A stretch of 64,000 bases of DNA from positions 2,822,576-2,886,575 of the forward strand of contig OX639991.1 of assembly GCA_951828585.1 (NCBI GenBank). The letters run 5' to 3'. Positions within the stretch are counted from its first letter, which is position 1; every line of letters begins with the position of its first letter. Source of the stretch: Longimicrobiales bacterium. Its GTDB lineage: Bacteria > Gemmatimonadota > Gemmatimonadetes > Longimicrobiales > Gaopeijiaceae. Position numbers and translations under genes: made by a program. Below, one piece after another: positions 18,459-27,800 of this stretch. Under the pieces are notes generated by a model that searched no databases, was not told the origin of the DNA, and worked only from the letters and a program-made list of their open reading frames with translations.

Positions 18459-18476
18459 CGAATCAGGAGATTAACC

Positions 18477-19166
18477 GTGCTGAAAAACATCATCGTCCGT
18501 CTCGTTATCTACTATCTGTCGTGGCTCGCGTTCCTCGCCGGGGCATTTCACTTCTTTCCGCGCGCGCTTTCCTACGTCTCCGAGGAACGGGACCGCTTCC
18601 TGATGGGAACGCTGTACAGCACCGCGACCGAGGTGACCGACATGCTCGACAACATCCAGCTGGGTATCGACCGGCTCGGCAATCAGGAAGGCGTGAGCCA
18701 GTTGGCCGATCCGGCACTCGCGGTTCCCGTCGTGCTCGCGCTGGTCCTCGCCTTCGGCGTGACTCTGCCCGTCACCTGGGTATATCGGTGGACCCGTCCG
18801 AGAAAGAAATACAGCCAGTCGTTCATTCACGCGCTGCTCGTGACACCGATCGGCATCGCGCTCGTCGTGTTTCTGGTCAAGGGCAGCCTCCCGCTGGCCT
18901 TCGGCCTCGCCGGAATCGTCGCCGCCGTTCGCTTTCGAGCCACGATCAAGGAACCCATGGACGCCGTCTACATGTTGATGGCCATCGGGATCGGACTGGC
19001 GACCGGCACCCAGCTTACCACGGTGGCCTACCTCGCGTCGCTGATCTTCGTGACGATCACGCTGGCCGTGTGGAAGAGCAACTATGGAGCCGAGCCGGCC
19101 GTATTGTCCGGGTGGAGAATCGTTTCGCCTGAGGCGCGGGCGCAGGCTGCGACGGAGGGAGACTGA
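18477..19166 (+). CDS. DUF4956 membrane protein
   Basis: 229 residues starting with a GTG at 18477 preceded by AGGAGA at 7 bases. Several hydrophobic segments are visible (residues about 8-28, 80-105, 118-140 and 165-190). The conserved core SLPLAFGLAGIVAAVRFRAT and KEPMDAVYMLMAIGIGLATG identifies the DUF4956 family. These are inner-membrane proteins often found near polyphosphate, CotH or phosphatase genes; their biochemical role is not known. It lies 18 bases after the Omp85 remnant and just before the SdiA-regulated-type gene, so the genes from 17.7 to 21.3 kb probably formed one unit. Confidence 0.8.
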   Translation: MLKNIIVRLVIYYLSWLAFLAGAFHFFPRALSYVSEERDRFLMGTLYSTATEVTDMLDNIQLGIDRLGNQEGVSQLADPALAVPVVLALVLAFGVTLPVTWVYRWTRPRKKYSQSFIHALLVTPIGIALVVFLVKGSLPLAFGLAGIVAAVRFRATIKEPMDAVYMLMAIGIGLATGTQLTTVAYLASLIFVTITLAVWKSNYGAEPAVLSGWRIVSPEARAQAATEGD

Positions 19167-19179
19167 GGATGCATGGCGA

Positions 19180-20112
19180 ATGGCGATGGAGGTAGGACTC
19201 CGGAGGCGTTTGGGTTCAGGGTTGCTTGTCGGCGGCATCGCCCTTCTGCCGTGGTTGACCGCAGTTGATTCCGGAAGCACTCCGCCAGACGAGAGCGATA
19301 TGGCGCCAATACGGCAGAGCGCGGCGTCTCTGGAGGACTACGAATTGCGGGCCGAGAGCGCGACCCATTGGAAGCTCCCACGGCGACTCCGGGAGATCTC
19401 CGGTCTGGCAACAACCAGGGACCACCCGTTGCTGGCGCACAACGACGAGGTCGGGATCGTTTTCGAGATCGACTATCGGGACGGGTCGATTGTGAAGGAA
19501 TTCCAGCTGACGGACGGGCGGGATCCGGTCGCCGACGACTTCGAGGGCATTGCGGTAGCTGACGGCCGAGTTTACCTGGTCACCAGTGCGGGCAGGCTCT
19601 ACGAGTTCCAGGAGGGGGCCGACGGGGAGTCCGTACCATGCCGGGTGTATGCCACCGGTGTCGGCCGTGTTTGCGAAATCGAGGGCCTGGCGTACGACCC
19701 GGACGGGCGGGAACTCCTGCTGATGTGCAAGGAAGCGCGCGGCGAGGTCCTTAGGGGCCGGTTGGCCATGTACCGCTGGTCCATCGACGAAATGCGGCTG
19801 AGCGCCGATTCGCCGACCGTTGTTTCTGTCGGTGACTTCGCCCGGCGGATCGGGTCAAACCGGTACCGTCCATCGGGTATCGAGCGACACCCGGTGTCCG
19901 GGAACTACTTCGTGGTCGCGGCCGGCCAGGGCGCCATCGCGGAGGTGACGCCGGCTGGCGAGGTTCTGGCCGCAAAGCGGTTTACCGCCGGGTGGCATCG
20001 TCAGATCGAGGGGATTGCCTTCGCCGCGGACGGGGCCTTGATCGTTGCCGACGAGGGAGGCAGCGGAAGGGCCATCCTGACGGTCTATCCGAAGCGGGCG
20101 AGGGGCAGCTAG
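19180..20112 (+). CDS. SdiA-regulated/phytase-like beta-propeller, exported
   Basis: The ATG at 19180 gives 310 residues with a hydrophobic leader (LLVGGIALLPWLTAV). Motifs such as REISGLATTRDHPLLAHNDE, DFEGIAVADGRVYLVTSAGR, EIEGLAYDPDGRELLL and QIEGIAFAADGALIVADEGG fit the SdiA-regulated (YjiK-like) propeller family. Such proteins are periplasmic or envelope-associated and lack a defined activity. The gene follows DUF4956 by 13 bases and precedes the phosphatase remnant by less than 20. An in-frame ATG two codons later is equally possible. Confidence 0.7.
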   Translation: MAMEVGLRRRLGSGLLVGGIALLPWLTAVDSGSTPPDESDMAPIRQSAASLEDYELRAESATHWKLPRRLREISGLATTRDHPLLAHNDEVGIVFEIDYRDGSIVKEFQLTDGRDPVADDFEGIAVADGRVYLVTSAGRLYEFQEGADGESVPCRVYATGVGRVCEIEGLAYDPDGRELLLMCKEARGEVLRGRLAMYRWSIDEMRLSADSPTVVSVGDFARRIGSNRYRPSGIERHPVSGNYFVVAAGQGAIAEVTPAGEVLAAKRFTAGWHRQIEGIAFAADGALIVADEGGSGRAILTVYPKRARGS

Positions 20113-20119
20113 CGGCACT

Positions 20120-21271
20120 GTGCCCGGTATGTTCCCGACCCCCGTGCGGATGACCCCGATCTCGAAAGCGTTCCGGTGGATTGGCTGCGCTGTCGGAGTT
20201 CCCGGGGCCGTCCTGGTTGTCGCCATCATGGCTGGCGCGTGCGGTACCGGCATCCGGATCCTGGCCGGCCCTCCGGGCGGCGCGGCCTTCGGCTCGCAGA
20301 TCCAGGATACGACCCGAGCAGCCCGGTTCATCTTCGTCGGAGACACCGGCACCGGAGATGACCGCGCCCGGGAGGTCGCGTCGCAGATCCGCCGCCAGGC
20401 CGAGGCCGTGCCCGTTTCTCACGTCTTCATGTTGGGGGACAACGTCTACGAACACGACCACGCGGGATCCATCGGCGTCAAGTTCCTCGATGTCTACCGA
20501 GACGTCTTTTCCCTTGGAGTGAGGATTCACGCGGCGCTTGGCAACCACGACGTGGAGCACTGCAGCGACTCGGGACTGAGGCCCGTTCCCCGGGATGAGT
20601 CCGCGTATGAATCGTCGCCCGGGTGCGGGGTGGAATCCCACCTGGCGACACCCGAATTCGGCTACCTCGACGGCCTCCGCTACTATTCGATCGAGATTCC
20701 GGCAAAGAACCCCGATTGGCCCCGAAACGGGCGCGGCGGCCAGGAACCTGCGCAGTCGGAGCAACCGCCCCTCGTAGAGGTGTTCGTGCTCGACTCCAAC
20801 ACGCTCGGCAGCGAGCAGACGAAGCTCGCGCAGGGAACGGACCAGCATCAACTCCGTTGACTGGCCGAGGCTCTGCAACGTTCCAACGCGCGCTGGAAGG
20901 TCGTCGCGATGCACCATCCGGTCTACGCACCAAAGCGATGTCAGTGGTTTCGTCTCGGATGCCGCCGCGAGGACGAGGCGTTGACCGCCGAACTCGAGCC
21001 GATCTTGCGCGAGAACGGGGTGGACGTCGTCTTCCAGGCCCATCAGCACCTGTACGCGCGGCTCCGGCCCCGGCACGGCATCCGGTATTTCGTGACGGGC
21101 GCGGGAGGGAAGGAGCCGGATTCCTTTCATGAAGATGAACGCACCTTCCCGCGCGAAGACCGGGGTTCCTTCAATCACTTCGTGTATGTGCGCGCGACCG
21201 AGGATCAGTTCGGCTACTGCGTCATTGACGCGAACGGGAATCTGCGGGACGGCGTGTACTTTACTCCAGCC
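20120..21271 (+). pseudogene. Secreted metallophosphoesterase interrupted by a TGA codon
   Basis: A calcineurin-like phosphoesterase with all its motifs in one frame: FVGDTGTGDD, MLGDNVYEHD, LGNHDVEHC, AMHHPVYAP and FQAHQHLYA. A hydrophobic leader ends near the cysteine in MAGACG. The frame is broken at 20858-20860 by a TGA between TDQHQLR and LAEALQRSNARWK, where relatives typically have Trp (TGG), so a single G-to-A change explains it. Downstream the frame is intact to about GNLRDGVYFT. It then runs on, open, across the convergent propeller gene, so the natural end may also be altered. The start may be the GTG at 20120 or the ATG at 20129. Confidence 0.75.
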
Positions 21272-22340
21272 CAGCCAGCCGCAGACGGTACATCCGGTAC
21301 TTCGGGACGATGTCCTCCTCGTCGTAGACGGCCAGCCAGCCGGGGGCGAAGAACTGCGCACGCGGTGCCGGTACCACGTCAACAACCTGCGACGCGATCA
21401 CCTTGCCCGCTTCCATATCCACGACTTCGATCACCCACTCGGTCGCTCCGGGTCCATAGTCCCAGGAACCCACGTGCTCCGGCAAACCGGTGCTCTCCAC
21501 GTGGTCCCGCCAGCCCGGCGTGGGACGTTGGATGTACACCCACAGCCGCCCGGCTTCGTCGACGTGCATCCAGTCTACGGCGGTCATGGGCGGGAGGTGG
21601 GGCCGGGGAGGATGCAGAAGATTGTCGTCCGGCCACCAGTCGGCGTCACGCACGAAGGTCTCGAGGAGCTCTCCCGTTGCCGGATCCCAGCGCGCGATCC
21701 GGTACCTGTAGGACCCGGCGACTACCAGGGACCCGTCAGGCGCAATATCGAGCCGGCGCGTGCGCCAGTCGGTCGTGGGATTCTCGTCCATCGAAAGCCG
21801 AGGCTGTCCGTCCTCTCCAAGGATGTGGAGGGTACCCGTGGGCAAGGGAAAATTCATCACCACGGAGCCGTCGGCTAACATGGCCATGTCCCACCCGTCG
21901 CAGGTCGAGCATCCCACCGGCATCGTGCCCACCACCTCGAAGTCGCGGTCCAGCACGGTCATGCGCCTTCTTCTTCTGTCGAATACATGGAGCATGTCGT
22001 CGTGCTCCCTGACGAACCACACATGCCCGTATTCCCCCGGCCCCTCGCCCGCCCGGCCCACGCGCCGAAACTCCGAGCCGTCCGCCGAGAAGACGGTGAA
22101 TTCGTACATGACGTCGTCGAACGCGATCACGAAACGGCCGTCGGAAAGCCGTTCGATGTCGAGGGCGAGCCCGATCACCGATTCGCCGTCGGTGCCGAGC
22201 ACGACATCGGGGGTCAGCTCGATCGTGCAGGACGCGCAGAGGTCCTCGGTGAGGACGGTGGTCTCCTGGGCGCGGACGGACGAGAGAAGGGTAAGCAGTG
22301 CCAAAGTGGCGAGAAGGGTGATTCTCCCCGTGGTATTCAT
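21261..22340 (-). CDS. Secreted six-bladed beta-propeller with CxxC motif
   Basis: The 359-residue protein has a signal peptide (ITLLATLALLTLLSSVRAQ). Near its N-terminus is LCASCTIELTPDVVLG, a Cys-x-x-Cys pattern also present in the propeller at 26034 (CTTCELRLSRVASLG). A second CxxC follows in GCSTCDGWDM. Blades are recognisable (RLSDGRFVIAFDD, FRRVGRAGEGPGEYG, MHVDEAGRLWVY). The cysteine pairs suggest disulfides or a metal or haem-related site in the envelope; this is inference. The 3' end overlaps the run-on end of the phosphatase pseudogene. Confidence 0.75.
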   Translation of the reverse strand: MNTTGRITLLATLALLTLLSSVRAQETTVLTEDLCASCTIELTPDVVLGTDGESVIGLALDIERLSDGRFVIAFDDVMYEFTVFSADGSEFRRVGRAGEGPGEYGHVWFVREHDDMLHVFDRRRRRMTVLDRDFEVVGTMPVGCSTCDGWDMAMLADGSVVMNFPLPTGTLHILGEDGQPRLSMDENPTTDWRTRRLDIAPDGSLVVAGSYRYRIARWDPATGELLETFVRDADWWPDDNLLHPPRPHLPPMTAVDWMHVDEAGRLWVYIQRPTPGWRDHVESTGLPEHVGSWDYGPGATEWVIEVVDMEAGKVIASQVVDVVPAPRAQFFAPGWLAVYDEEDIVPKYRMYRLRLAGLE

Positions 22341-22478
22341 CGGTTCTCCCGGTTTGGTGCGGCAGAGCAGGACGGCCCACCTCGGCGAACGGGGTCGATT
22401 CCTATTAGACTACGTCCCCCAGCGAAGCCTGTCACCGCTGTCGTCGCACGGCTCCCACCGGATTCCCACACCAGATCC

Positions 22479-23693
22479 ATGCCACGCGAAGACCACGATC
22501 CTTCCGCCGCCACCGCTGCCGCCCCAGCCCGCGCAGAGCCTCCCCCGGCCCATCCCCCCCACCTCGAGCCGGACACCGGCCACTCCACGCCTGGCGACCA
22601 CACCCCCCCCCGCCCCCCCGCCCCCATCCGCCACGCGGAGCGCCTCGACCCGGCCATCTTCGACTTTCCCGTCGAGAAGATGCGCGGCGGCTACTATTCC
22701 GACAAATACTTCGTGCGCGCCCGCGATCTGCTGCTCTCGCGGGGCCGCGGCCCCACCGTCACCATGCAGGCCTTCCAGAAGCGCGACGCCGTCGTGGCCG
22801 GCACCGACGAGGCCATCGCGATGTTCAAGCTGTGCCTCACCGATGGCTACGATTTCGGCGACCTCGAGGTTCGCTCCCTGCGCGACGGCGACCGGGCCGG
22901 CCCGTGGGAAACGGTCATGCTCATCACGGGCCCGTACCCGGCCTTCGTGCACCTGGAGACGCTCTGCGCGGGAGTGCTGGGGCGCCGCACCCGTATCGCG
23001 ACCAACACGCGCGCGGTCGTCGAGGCCGCGTGGCCCAAGCCGATCATGTTCTTCCCGGCGCGCCACGATCACTGGAGGGTGCAGACGGGGGACGGCTGGG
23101 CGGCGCACGTGGCGGGCGCGATCGGGGTGTCCACCGACGCACAGGCCTCCTGGTGGGGCTCGTCGGGGATCGGCACCGTACCGCACGGGCTGATCGCGGC
23201 CTTCGGGGGTGACACGGTGGCCGCGACGGCGGCGCTGGCGGACTTCCTGGCCGAGGAGGTGCGGATCGTGTCGCTGGTCGACTTCGACAACGACAGCGTG
23301 ACGACGTCGCTCGCAGTGGCCCGATCGCTCGGAGAACGGTTGTGGGGCGTCCGCCTCGACACGTCCGGCACCATGGTCGACCGTTCCCTGCAGGGCGAGA
23401 TGGGCGATTTCGACCCGCGGGGCGTGAACTCGCGGCTGGTGCGCAAGGTGAGGGACGCGCTGGACGGGGAGGGGTTCGGGCATGTGCGGATCGTGGCGTC
23501 GGGTGGGTTCGGCGCCGCCAAGATCCGCGCCTTCGAGGAGGCGGGCGTGCCCGTGGATCTGTACGGCGTGGGCTCGTCGCTCATGGGCGGGTCCTACGAC
23601 TACACGGCCGACGTGGTGCTCCTGGAGGGTGAACCGTTGGCCAAGGCCGGCCGCTGGCACCGGCCCAACGACAGACTGGAGCGCGTGGAATGA
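22479..23693 (+). CDS. pncB: Nicotinate phosphoribosyltransferase
   Basis: From the ATG at 22479 the product is 404 residues, with a Pro/His-rich N-terminal extension of about 50 residues before the catalytic domain begins at FDFPVEKMRGGYYSDKYF. Motifs PAFVHLETLCAGVLGRRT, TNTRAVVEAA, SSGIGTVPHGLIAAFGGDT, GVRLDTSGTM and VASGGFGAAKI fit the NAPRTase family. It joins nicotinate to PRPP to give nicotinate mononucleotide for NAD salvage. Its stop overlaps the start of pncA (ATGA), so the two are translationally coupled. Confidence 0.9.
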   Translation: MPREDHDPSAATAAAPARAEPPPAHPPHLEPDTGHSTPGDHTPPRPPAPIRHAERLDPAIFDFPVEKMRGGYYSDKYFVRARDLLLSRGRGPTVTMQAFQKRDAVVAGTDEAIAMFKLCLTDGYDFGDLEVRSLRDGDRAGPWETVMLITGPYPAFVHLETLCAGVLGRRTRIATNTRAVVEAAWPKPIMFFPARHDHWRVQTGDGWAAHVAGAIGVSTDAQASWWGSSGIGTVPHGLIAAFGGDTVAATAALADFLAEEVRIVSLVDFDNDSVTTSLAVARSLGERLWGVRLDTSGTMVDRSLQGEMGDFDPRGVNSRLVRKVRDALDGEGFGHVRIVASGGFGAAKIRAFEEAGVPVDLYGVGSSLMGGSYDYTADVVLLEGEPLAKAGRWHRPNDRLERVE

Positions 23694-24415
23694 GCGACGG
23701 GGCGAGCGGAGGACGCGCGGGCGGCCCGGCCCGCATCGGCTGGATCGTCGATGTGCAGGAAGACTTCATGAACCCGGACGGCCGGCTATACGTCCGCGAC
23801 CTCTTCGACGACTCCGACCCGGGCGCGGCCCAGGTGGTCCCCGCGCTGGAGGCCGGCGTGAAGTGGATGCGCGAGCACTGCGACATCATCGTCTACACGG
23901 GCGACTGGCATGGCCTGGAAGACGCCGAAATCGACCCGGTCGCGCCGGATCCGGCCCGCGACACCTATCCCCCGCATTGCATGGGGCGGTCGCCGGACCC
24001 GGAGGAACGCGCCGGGGCGGAAGTGATCGAGGCGATCCGCCCGGAGGACCCGTTGGTGCTGGCCCACGACGCGGTCGATGAGGAGGCCGTCCTCGTGGCC
24101 CGCCTGGCCGTGCGGCAGCGCTGCCCCGTCTTCGTCCGGAAGACGCGCTTCAACGTCTTCGAGGGCAACCCCGTGTGCGAGACCTTCGTGCGGTCGCTGG
24201 GCGATGCGCTGGGCCGCGCGCTCGAGTTCGTGGTGATAGGGGTGGCGCGCGACGTGTGCATGACCCAGGCCGTCGATGGACTGCAGGCGCGCGGCTACGC
24301 GGTCACGGCCGTGCGGGATGCGACGTGGGGGCTCGGGCTCGAACCGGAAGCCGAGACGCTGGCGCGCTGGGCGGGGCGGGGGAGGGTCGTGACGCTGGCC
24401 GAGCTGGACTGCTGA
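23690..24415 (+). CDS. pncA: Nicotinamidase (isochorismatase fold)
   Basis: 241 residues; the ATG at 23690 overlaps the pncB stop. The catalytic aspartate is in WIVDVQEDFM, the metal-site segment in YTGDWHGLED, and the nucleophilic cysteine in VIGVARDVCMTQAVDGL, all characteristic of nicotinamidases. It deamidates nicotinamide to nicotinate, the substrate of the adjacent PncB. Together with the sirtuin at 10316, which releases nicotinamide, this closes a salvage loop. The stop codon runs directly into the first array of 172-bp repeats. Confidence 0.85.
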   Translation: MSDGASGGRAGGPARIGWIVDVQEDFMNPDGRLYVRDLFDDSDPGAAQVVPALEAGVKWMREHCDIIVYTGDWHGLEDAEIDPVAPDPARDTYPPHCMGRSPDPEERAGAEVIEAIRPEDPLVLAHDAVDEEAVLVARLAVRQRCPVFVRKTRFNVFEGNPVCETFVRSLGDALGRALEFVVIGVARDVCMTQAVDGLQARGYAVTAVRDATWGLGLEPEAETLARWAGRGRVVTLAELDC

Positions 24416-24416
24416 C

Positions 24417-24888
24417 AGCCCGCGGACAACCCCCCCCCGGCATTCGAGCGGCGGTGCATCCGTGCTGGACCGCTTCGCTCCGCGTTGCTCCTCGGGCGAA
24501 TAGCGCTGCCATTCCCCTCTCGTCGCGCCTTGCCAGCCCGGCGCCTCGCCGCTCTCGGTGCTCGGGCGGCTTCATCCACGGACTGGGCAGCCCGCGGACA
24601 ACCCCCCCCCGGCATTCGAGCGGCGGTGCATCCGTGCTGGACCGCTTCGCTCTGCGTTGCTCCTCGGGCGAATAGCGCTGCTATTCCCCTCTCGTCGCGC
24701 CTTGCCAGCCCGGCGCCTCGCCGCTCTCGGTGCTCGGGCGGCTTCATCCACGGACTGGGCAGCCCGCGGACAACCCCCCCCGGCATTCGAGCGGCGGTGC
24801 ATCCGTGCTGGACCGCTTCGCTCTGCGTTGCTCCTCGGGCGAATAGCGCTGCTATTCCCCTCTCGTCGCGCCTTGCCAGCCCGGCAGA
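24417..24888. repeat. 172-bp repeat array R1 (about 2.7 copies)
   Basis: A unit of 172 bp repeats almost exactly; the CGCGGACAACCCCCC mark starts at 24421, 24593 and 24765. Each unit carries a C-run of 7-9, a hairpin GAATAGC-gct-GCTATTC and a GC-rich part beginning CGCCTCGCCGCTCTCGG. 172 is not a multiple of three and the frames rotate, so it is not coding. Related copies lie at 30020-30416 and 34843-35090. Confidence 0.9.
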
Positions 24889-25536
24889 GGACCTGAGGTC
24901 TGAATCACGGCAGGAAGTCGTCTAAAGTCAACCGGGACTGCACGATCTGCCATTCTTGCCGTTGGACCATATCTGATGTTGTCGTGCCAGATTGGCGAGA
25001 ATACCGCGGCAAATAGCGAGAATCCGAACTCTCCCGACCGGGTGGACGCCGTCCTCATTCCGATGGATCGTCCACTGATTCAGCAAAGAATGTCGTCCAG
25101 CGGTGTGGGAGATGGCGAGTACCATTCTAATAACACCATTCTGGACGTCCACCGTCTCTTGAAGTCCTTGGATGCCACTGTGATTCCCACGCCGCCCTGC
25201 ATCTGGATGTTCCGCTGCTGCATGGCCGCCATCGTGTGGACGGCCCTGCAAGACCAGAGGGACAGGCGGGTACGCGGGCCAAGCGGTTCATGAGTACGTG
25301 CCGTGGCGGCCCGCCACGGCACCCGGAGGCTGGCGTGCAACGAATGCGAGATTGCTCTGAGGACCGGCCAATCCATTTGCCCCCGACAGGGGACGAATCC
25401 GAGCTTGCGTGATTCGGTCCCGGACCTTAAGGTGAGATTCGTCGGTTCGGTTTGCCGGTGTGAACCGGGTCGCCAGGAATCGAGCCCCTGCGGTGGGGCT
25501 CGGCACTCACGACTTGACCTCGGAAAGGGGAATATC
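24889..25536. other. Gene-poor stretch after repeat array R1
   Basis: I see no supportable gene here. Base composition is clearly lower in GC than the neighbours up to about 25290. Two strong hairpins are present: GTGCCGTGGCGG-C-CCGCCACGGCAC at about 25296-25320, and CGAGCCCC-N6-GGGGCTCG at about 25482-25503, close upstream of the Cys-rich gene. Neither is followed by a T-run. A 105-codon open frame at 24976-25293 has no family resemblance or good ribosome-binding site. Confidence 0.5.
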
Positions 25537-26037
25537 ATGTACAGGCTGCTTACACTCATGGGACTCGCTGCCATTGCGATCTTGGCAGTCCCACAGAACT
25601 CTGCTGCCCAGGAGTGCGACTTCTGCTGGTATAGCAACAATCAGCACCGGTTTACCGGCCAAGTCTGCACGGGGATCGGGGGCTGCAAGAACTGCCTCTA
25701 CAACCCCCCTCGTGGAGACGTTCCACATAACGGTTGCCACGCGGCTTGGGTTGGCGGCTACTGCTGGACGCACGCGCTGCTCTGCGACTGGGGGGGAATG
25801 GTCAGTCTCCCGGAGGACGAGGAGGTCCTCACAGTTGTCGCCAACAGGGATGTGGACGGAGCGACGGAACTAATCCGGTCGGGCGGAGTCCACCTCAGCC
25901 TGGAACGCCGCGCGCTCCAGGTGCTGGGCTGCACGGGAGCCGTGCTAAGCCACATTCCTATAGGCGACGACTTCTACACAGATCTGAGCGTGGCGCTGCA
26001 GCAGGTGGAGGACGCTTCGGTGGATCCCTCGGGGTGA
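25537..26037 (+). CDS. Small secreted cysteine-rich protein
   Basis: The ATG at 25537 is preceded by AAGGGG at 6 bases and starts a clear signal peptide (LLTLMGLAAIAILAVPQNSAAQ). The mature N-terminal half is cysteine-rich: ECDFCWYSNN, GQVCTGIGGCKNCLYNPPRG, NGCHAAWVGGYCWTHALLCD. The C-terminal half is acidic, helical-looking and includes VVANRDVDGATELIRSGG, which recalls an ankyrin-like helix pair. I do not recognise the family. Its TGA overlaps the GTG start of the next gene, a propeller with its own CxxC, so the two proteins are probably made together and may act together in the envelope. It lies inside the integrase-bearing segment. Confidence 0.7.
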   Translation: MYRLLTLMGLAAIAILAVPQNSAAQECDFCWYSNNQHRFTGQVCTGIGGCKNCLYNPPRGDVPHNGCHAAWVGGYCWTHALLCDWGGMVSLPEDEEVLTVVANRDVDGATELIRSGGVHLSLERRALQVLGCTGAVLSHIPIGDDFYTDLSVALQQVEDASVDPSG

Positions 26038-27155
26038 AGGTGAGGGTTACTGGTCCTCTCCGGCCCGAAGGGTTGCGATCGCCGATCCGGGCAGTCGGTT
26101 TTCTGGTAGGCATTGCGGTCGTCTCGACGGCAAACGCCCTGTCGGCAACCCCGCTTACGGGACAGGCGATTACCCGCCTGTCGCCGTGCACCACTTGCGA
26201 GTTGAGGCTCTCGCGCGTTGCGTCTCTGGGATCTGCGGCGGAGCCGGACAGTCCGGCCGACGAGTTTCACAACGACGTGGTACACGACGCACGCGGCCGC
26301 TACTTCTTAAGGGCAGGATGGCCCGTGACTCGGATCCTGGTATACGATTCCGGCGGCAACCTCGAATCGGTATGGGGTCGAGGGGGCGATGGTCCCGGTG
26401 AATACAAGCTCATCGGACAACTCCTTATGCTGGATGAAGACTCGCTGGGGGTGCTGGATCGGGTGAGTCTACGCTTGACCGTATTGGACGCCGATGGCTC
26501 CGTGGCCCGGACTCAGCAGTTGCCGCTCCACCCGTATCCGGAGCAGATCGCTCGGCTCAACGACGGAACGCTCGTCGTGGCCGGGGGCGAGCACACCGCG
26601 GCCGCAACCGGATACGTGATGCATTTGGTCCGGCCTGACGGATCGGCCAGCCCCTTCGTACCGGCCGGTATGGTCCTCCGCAGCAGGCCGTCAGCCTCCA
26701 AGCGGCGCTTGGCTGCCGCAGGGAAGACCGTCTGGGCAGCGCGCCCCGACCGCTATGAATTGACGCAATACGGGGCGGACGAGACACCCCTGAGGGTCTT
26801 GAAGCGCGAAGCCGGCTGGTTCCCCGATCGTGAGGTCGAGGGCATAGTGGACTTTGCCAAGGACGGTGCAGCACCGTTTTTGGTGGACTTGCGCGTCGAC
26901 GAAGAGGGCTTCATTTGGACGATGGTAACTCTCGCCGACGCCGATTGGGCCCCGGCAGGGGACGTTGGGTCGATCTCGCGGGAACGGCGGTACGACTCGA
27001 TCGTCGAGGTCATTGATCCTGATCGCGGGGTGGTTGTACGGAGCCAGCGGTTTCCATGGTATGGCCACGGGTTCACCAACGACGGCCTGGTTGTTTCTCA
27101 GAGAGAGGACGCCGTTGGCGTGCTGGTCTTGGATATCTGGCGGCCGGAGCGCTGA
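26034..27155 (+). CDS. Secreted six-bladed beta-propeller with CxxC motif
   Basis: The GTG at 26034 overlaps the stop of the Cys-rich gene (GTGA), giving 373 residues with a signal-like segment (AVGFLVGIAVVSTANALSA). It contains CTTCELRLSRVASLG near the N-terminus, then blades such as ILVYDSGGNLESVWGRGGDG followed by PGEY, LGVLDRVSLRLTVLDADGSV and DLRVDEEGFIWTMVTL. The layout parallels the propeller at 21261. Function is unknown; coupling to a small Cys-rich exported protein suggests a two-component envelope module. A second GTG two codons later is an alternative start. Confidence 0.7.
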   Translation: MKVRVTGPLRPEGLRSPIRAVGFLVGIAVVSTANALSATPLTGQAITRLSPCTTCELRLSRVASLGSAAEPDSPADEFHNDVVHDARGRYFLRAGWPVTRILVYDSGGNLESVWGRGGDGPGEYKLIGQLLMLDEDSLGVLDRVSLRLTVLDADGSVARTQQLPLHPYPEQIARLNDGTLVVAGGEHTAAATGYVMHLVRPDGSASPFVPAGMVLRSRPSASKRRLAAAGKTVWAARPDRYELTQYGADETPLRVLKREAGWFPDREVEGIVDFAKDGAAPFLVDLRVDEEGFIWTMVTLADADWAPAGDVGSISRERRYDSIVEVIDPDRGVVVRSQRFPWYGHGFTNDGLVVSQREDAVGVLVLDIWRPER

Positions 27156-27657
27156 TCGGTCGTCGTGCCGGCCGATCCGGCGGGGGATGAGGTCCTCCAC
27201 GGACCCGCCAGCCGGGAACTTGGTCGTGACCGCCAAGGACGTGAGGTCCTGCCCGCACTGGGAGATCCTAGCCGACTGGGTGACGGCCGTCGAGGGGAGG
27301 GACCAGGTCTTTCCGCCCCCCCGCCCCGCGAAAAAAAGCCTCCACCAAGCCCGGAAGACCGCTCTCGAGCGATTGTGGGCGTTCTGGGGGCAATTGGGTG
27401 GAATCCGATGCCGCGGGCTCGCCCGTAACACCCGAACTCGACCCAGAGGGGTTGGAGTCCGGCCCAATTGCCGACCACCTGTAGGAACACCGGCTTGCCC
27501 GCTGACGGTCCGGGCTGGCGACGCTTTTCGCCTTGGAGGCCGTGCTTTCCCCGATTCGGCTACGCGCAGAGTTGTGGCGACCCCGCCGGGAAAAGGGGGA
27601 TGCGTCACTCCGGCGCTCGTGGGAAGGTGGCCGCGCTTCGACTTACAGCCGCACTGA

Positions 27658-27690
27658 AGTGTGAAAACGACACGGGGGTCGATTCACACT
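27658..27690. repeat. Inverted repeat AGTGTGAA/TTCACACT
   Basis: AGTGTGAA at 27658-27665 pairs with TTCACACT at 27683-27690, and CGAC/GTCG extends the stem inside with a small bulge. It is the first of a series of hairpins before the integrase gene. Confidence 0.6.
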
Positions 27691-27800
27691 TTCGCCTTCC
27701 GGCGATACACACCTGCCGCCCCGCTTATCCTGCGGTGCGGCAACGTCTTGCGGCCCGACTGCTCGGTTCCCTGTGGCACAACGAGCGGCACTGGCCGTGG

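Noticed and set aside
20858..20860. Selenocysteine codon
   Set aside because: The UGA is at a position where relatives have Trp, away from the metal-binding motifs, and I see no SECIS-like hairpin right after it.
24417..24888. CRISPR array
   Set aside because: The 172-bp units abut without unique spacers and no cas genes are near; it is a tandem repeat.
24976..25293. A 105-residue protein gene in the lower-GC stretch
   Set aside because: No ribosome-binding site, no recognisable domain, and codon use unlike its neighbours.
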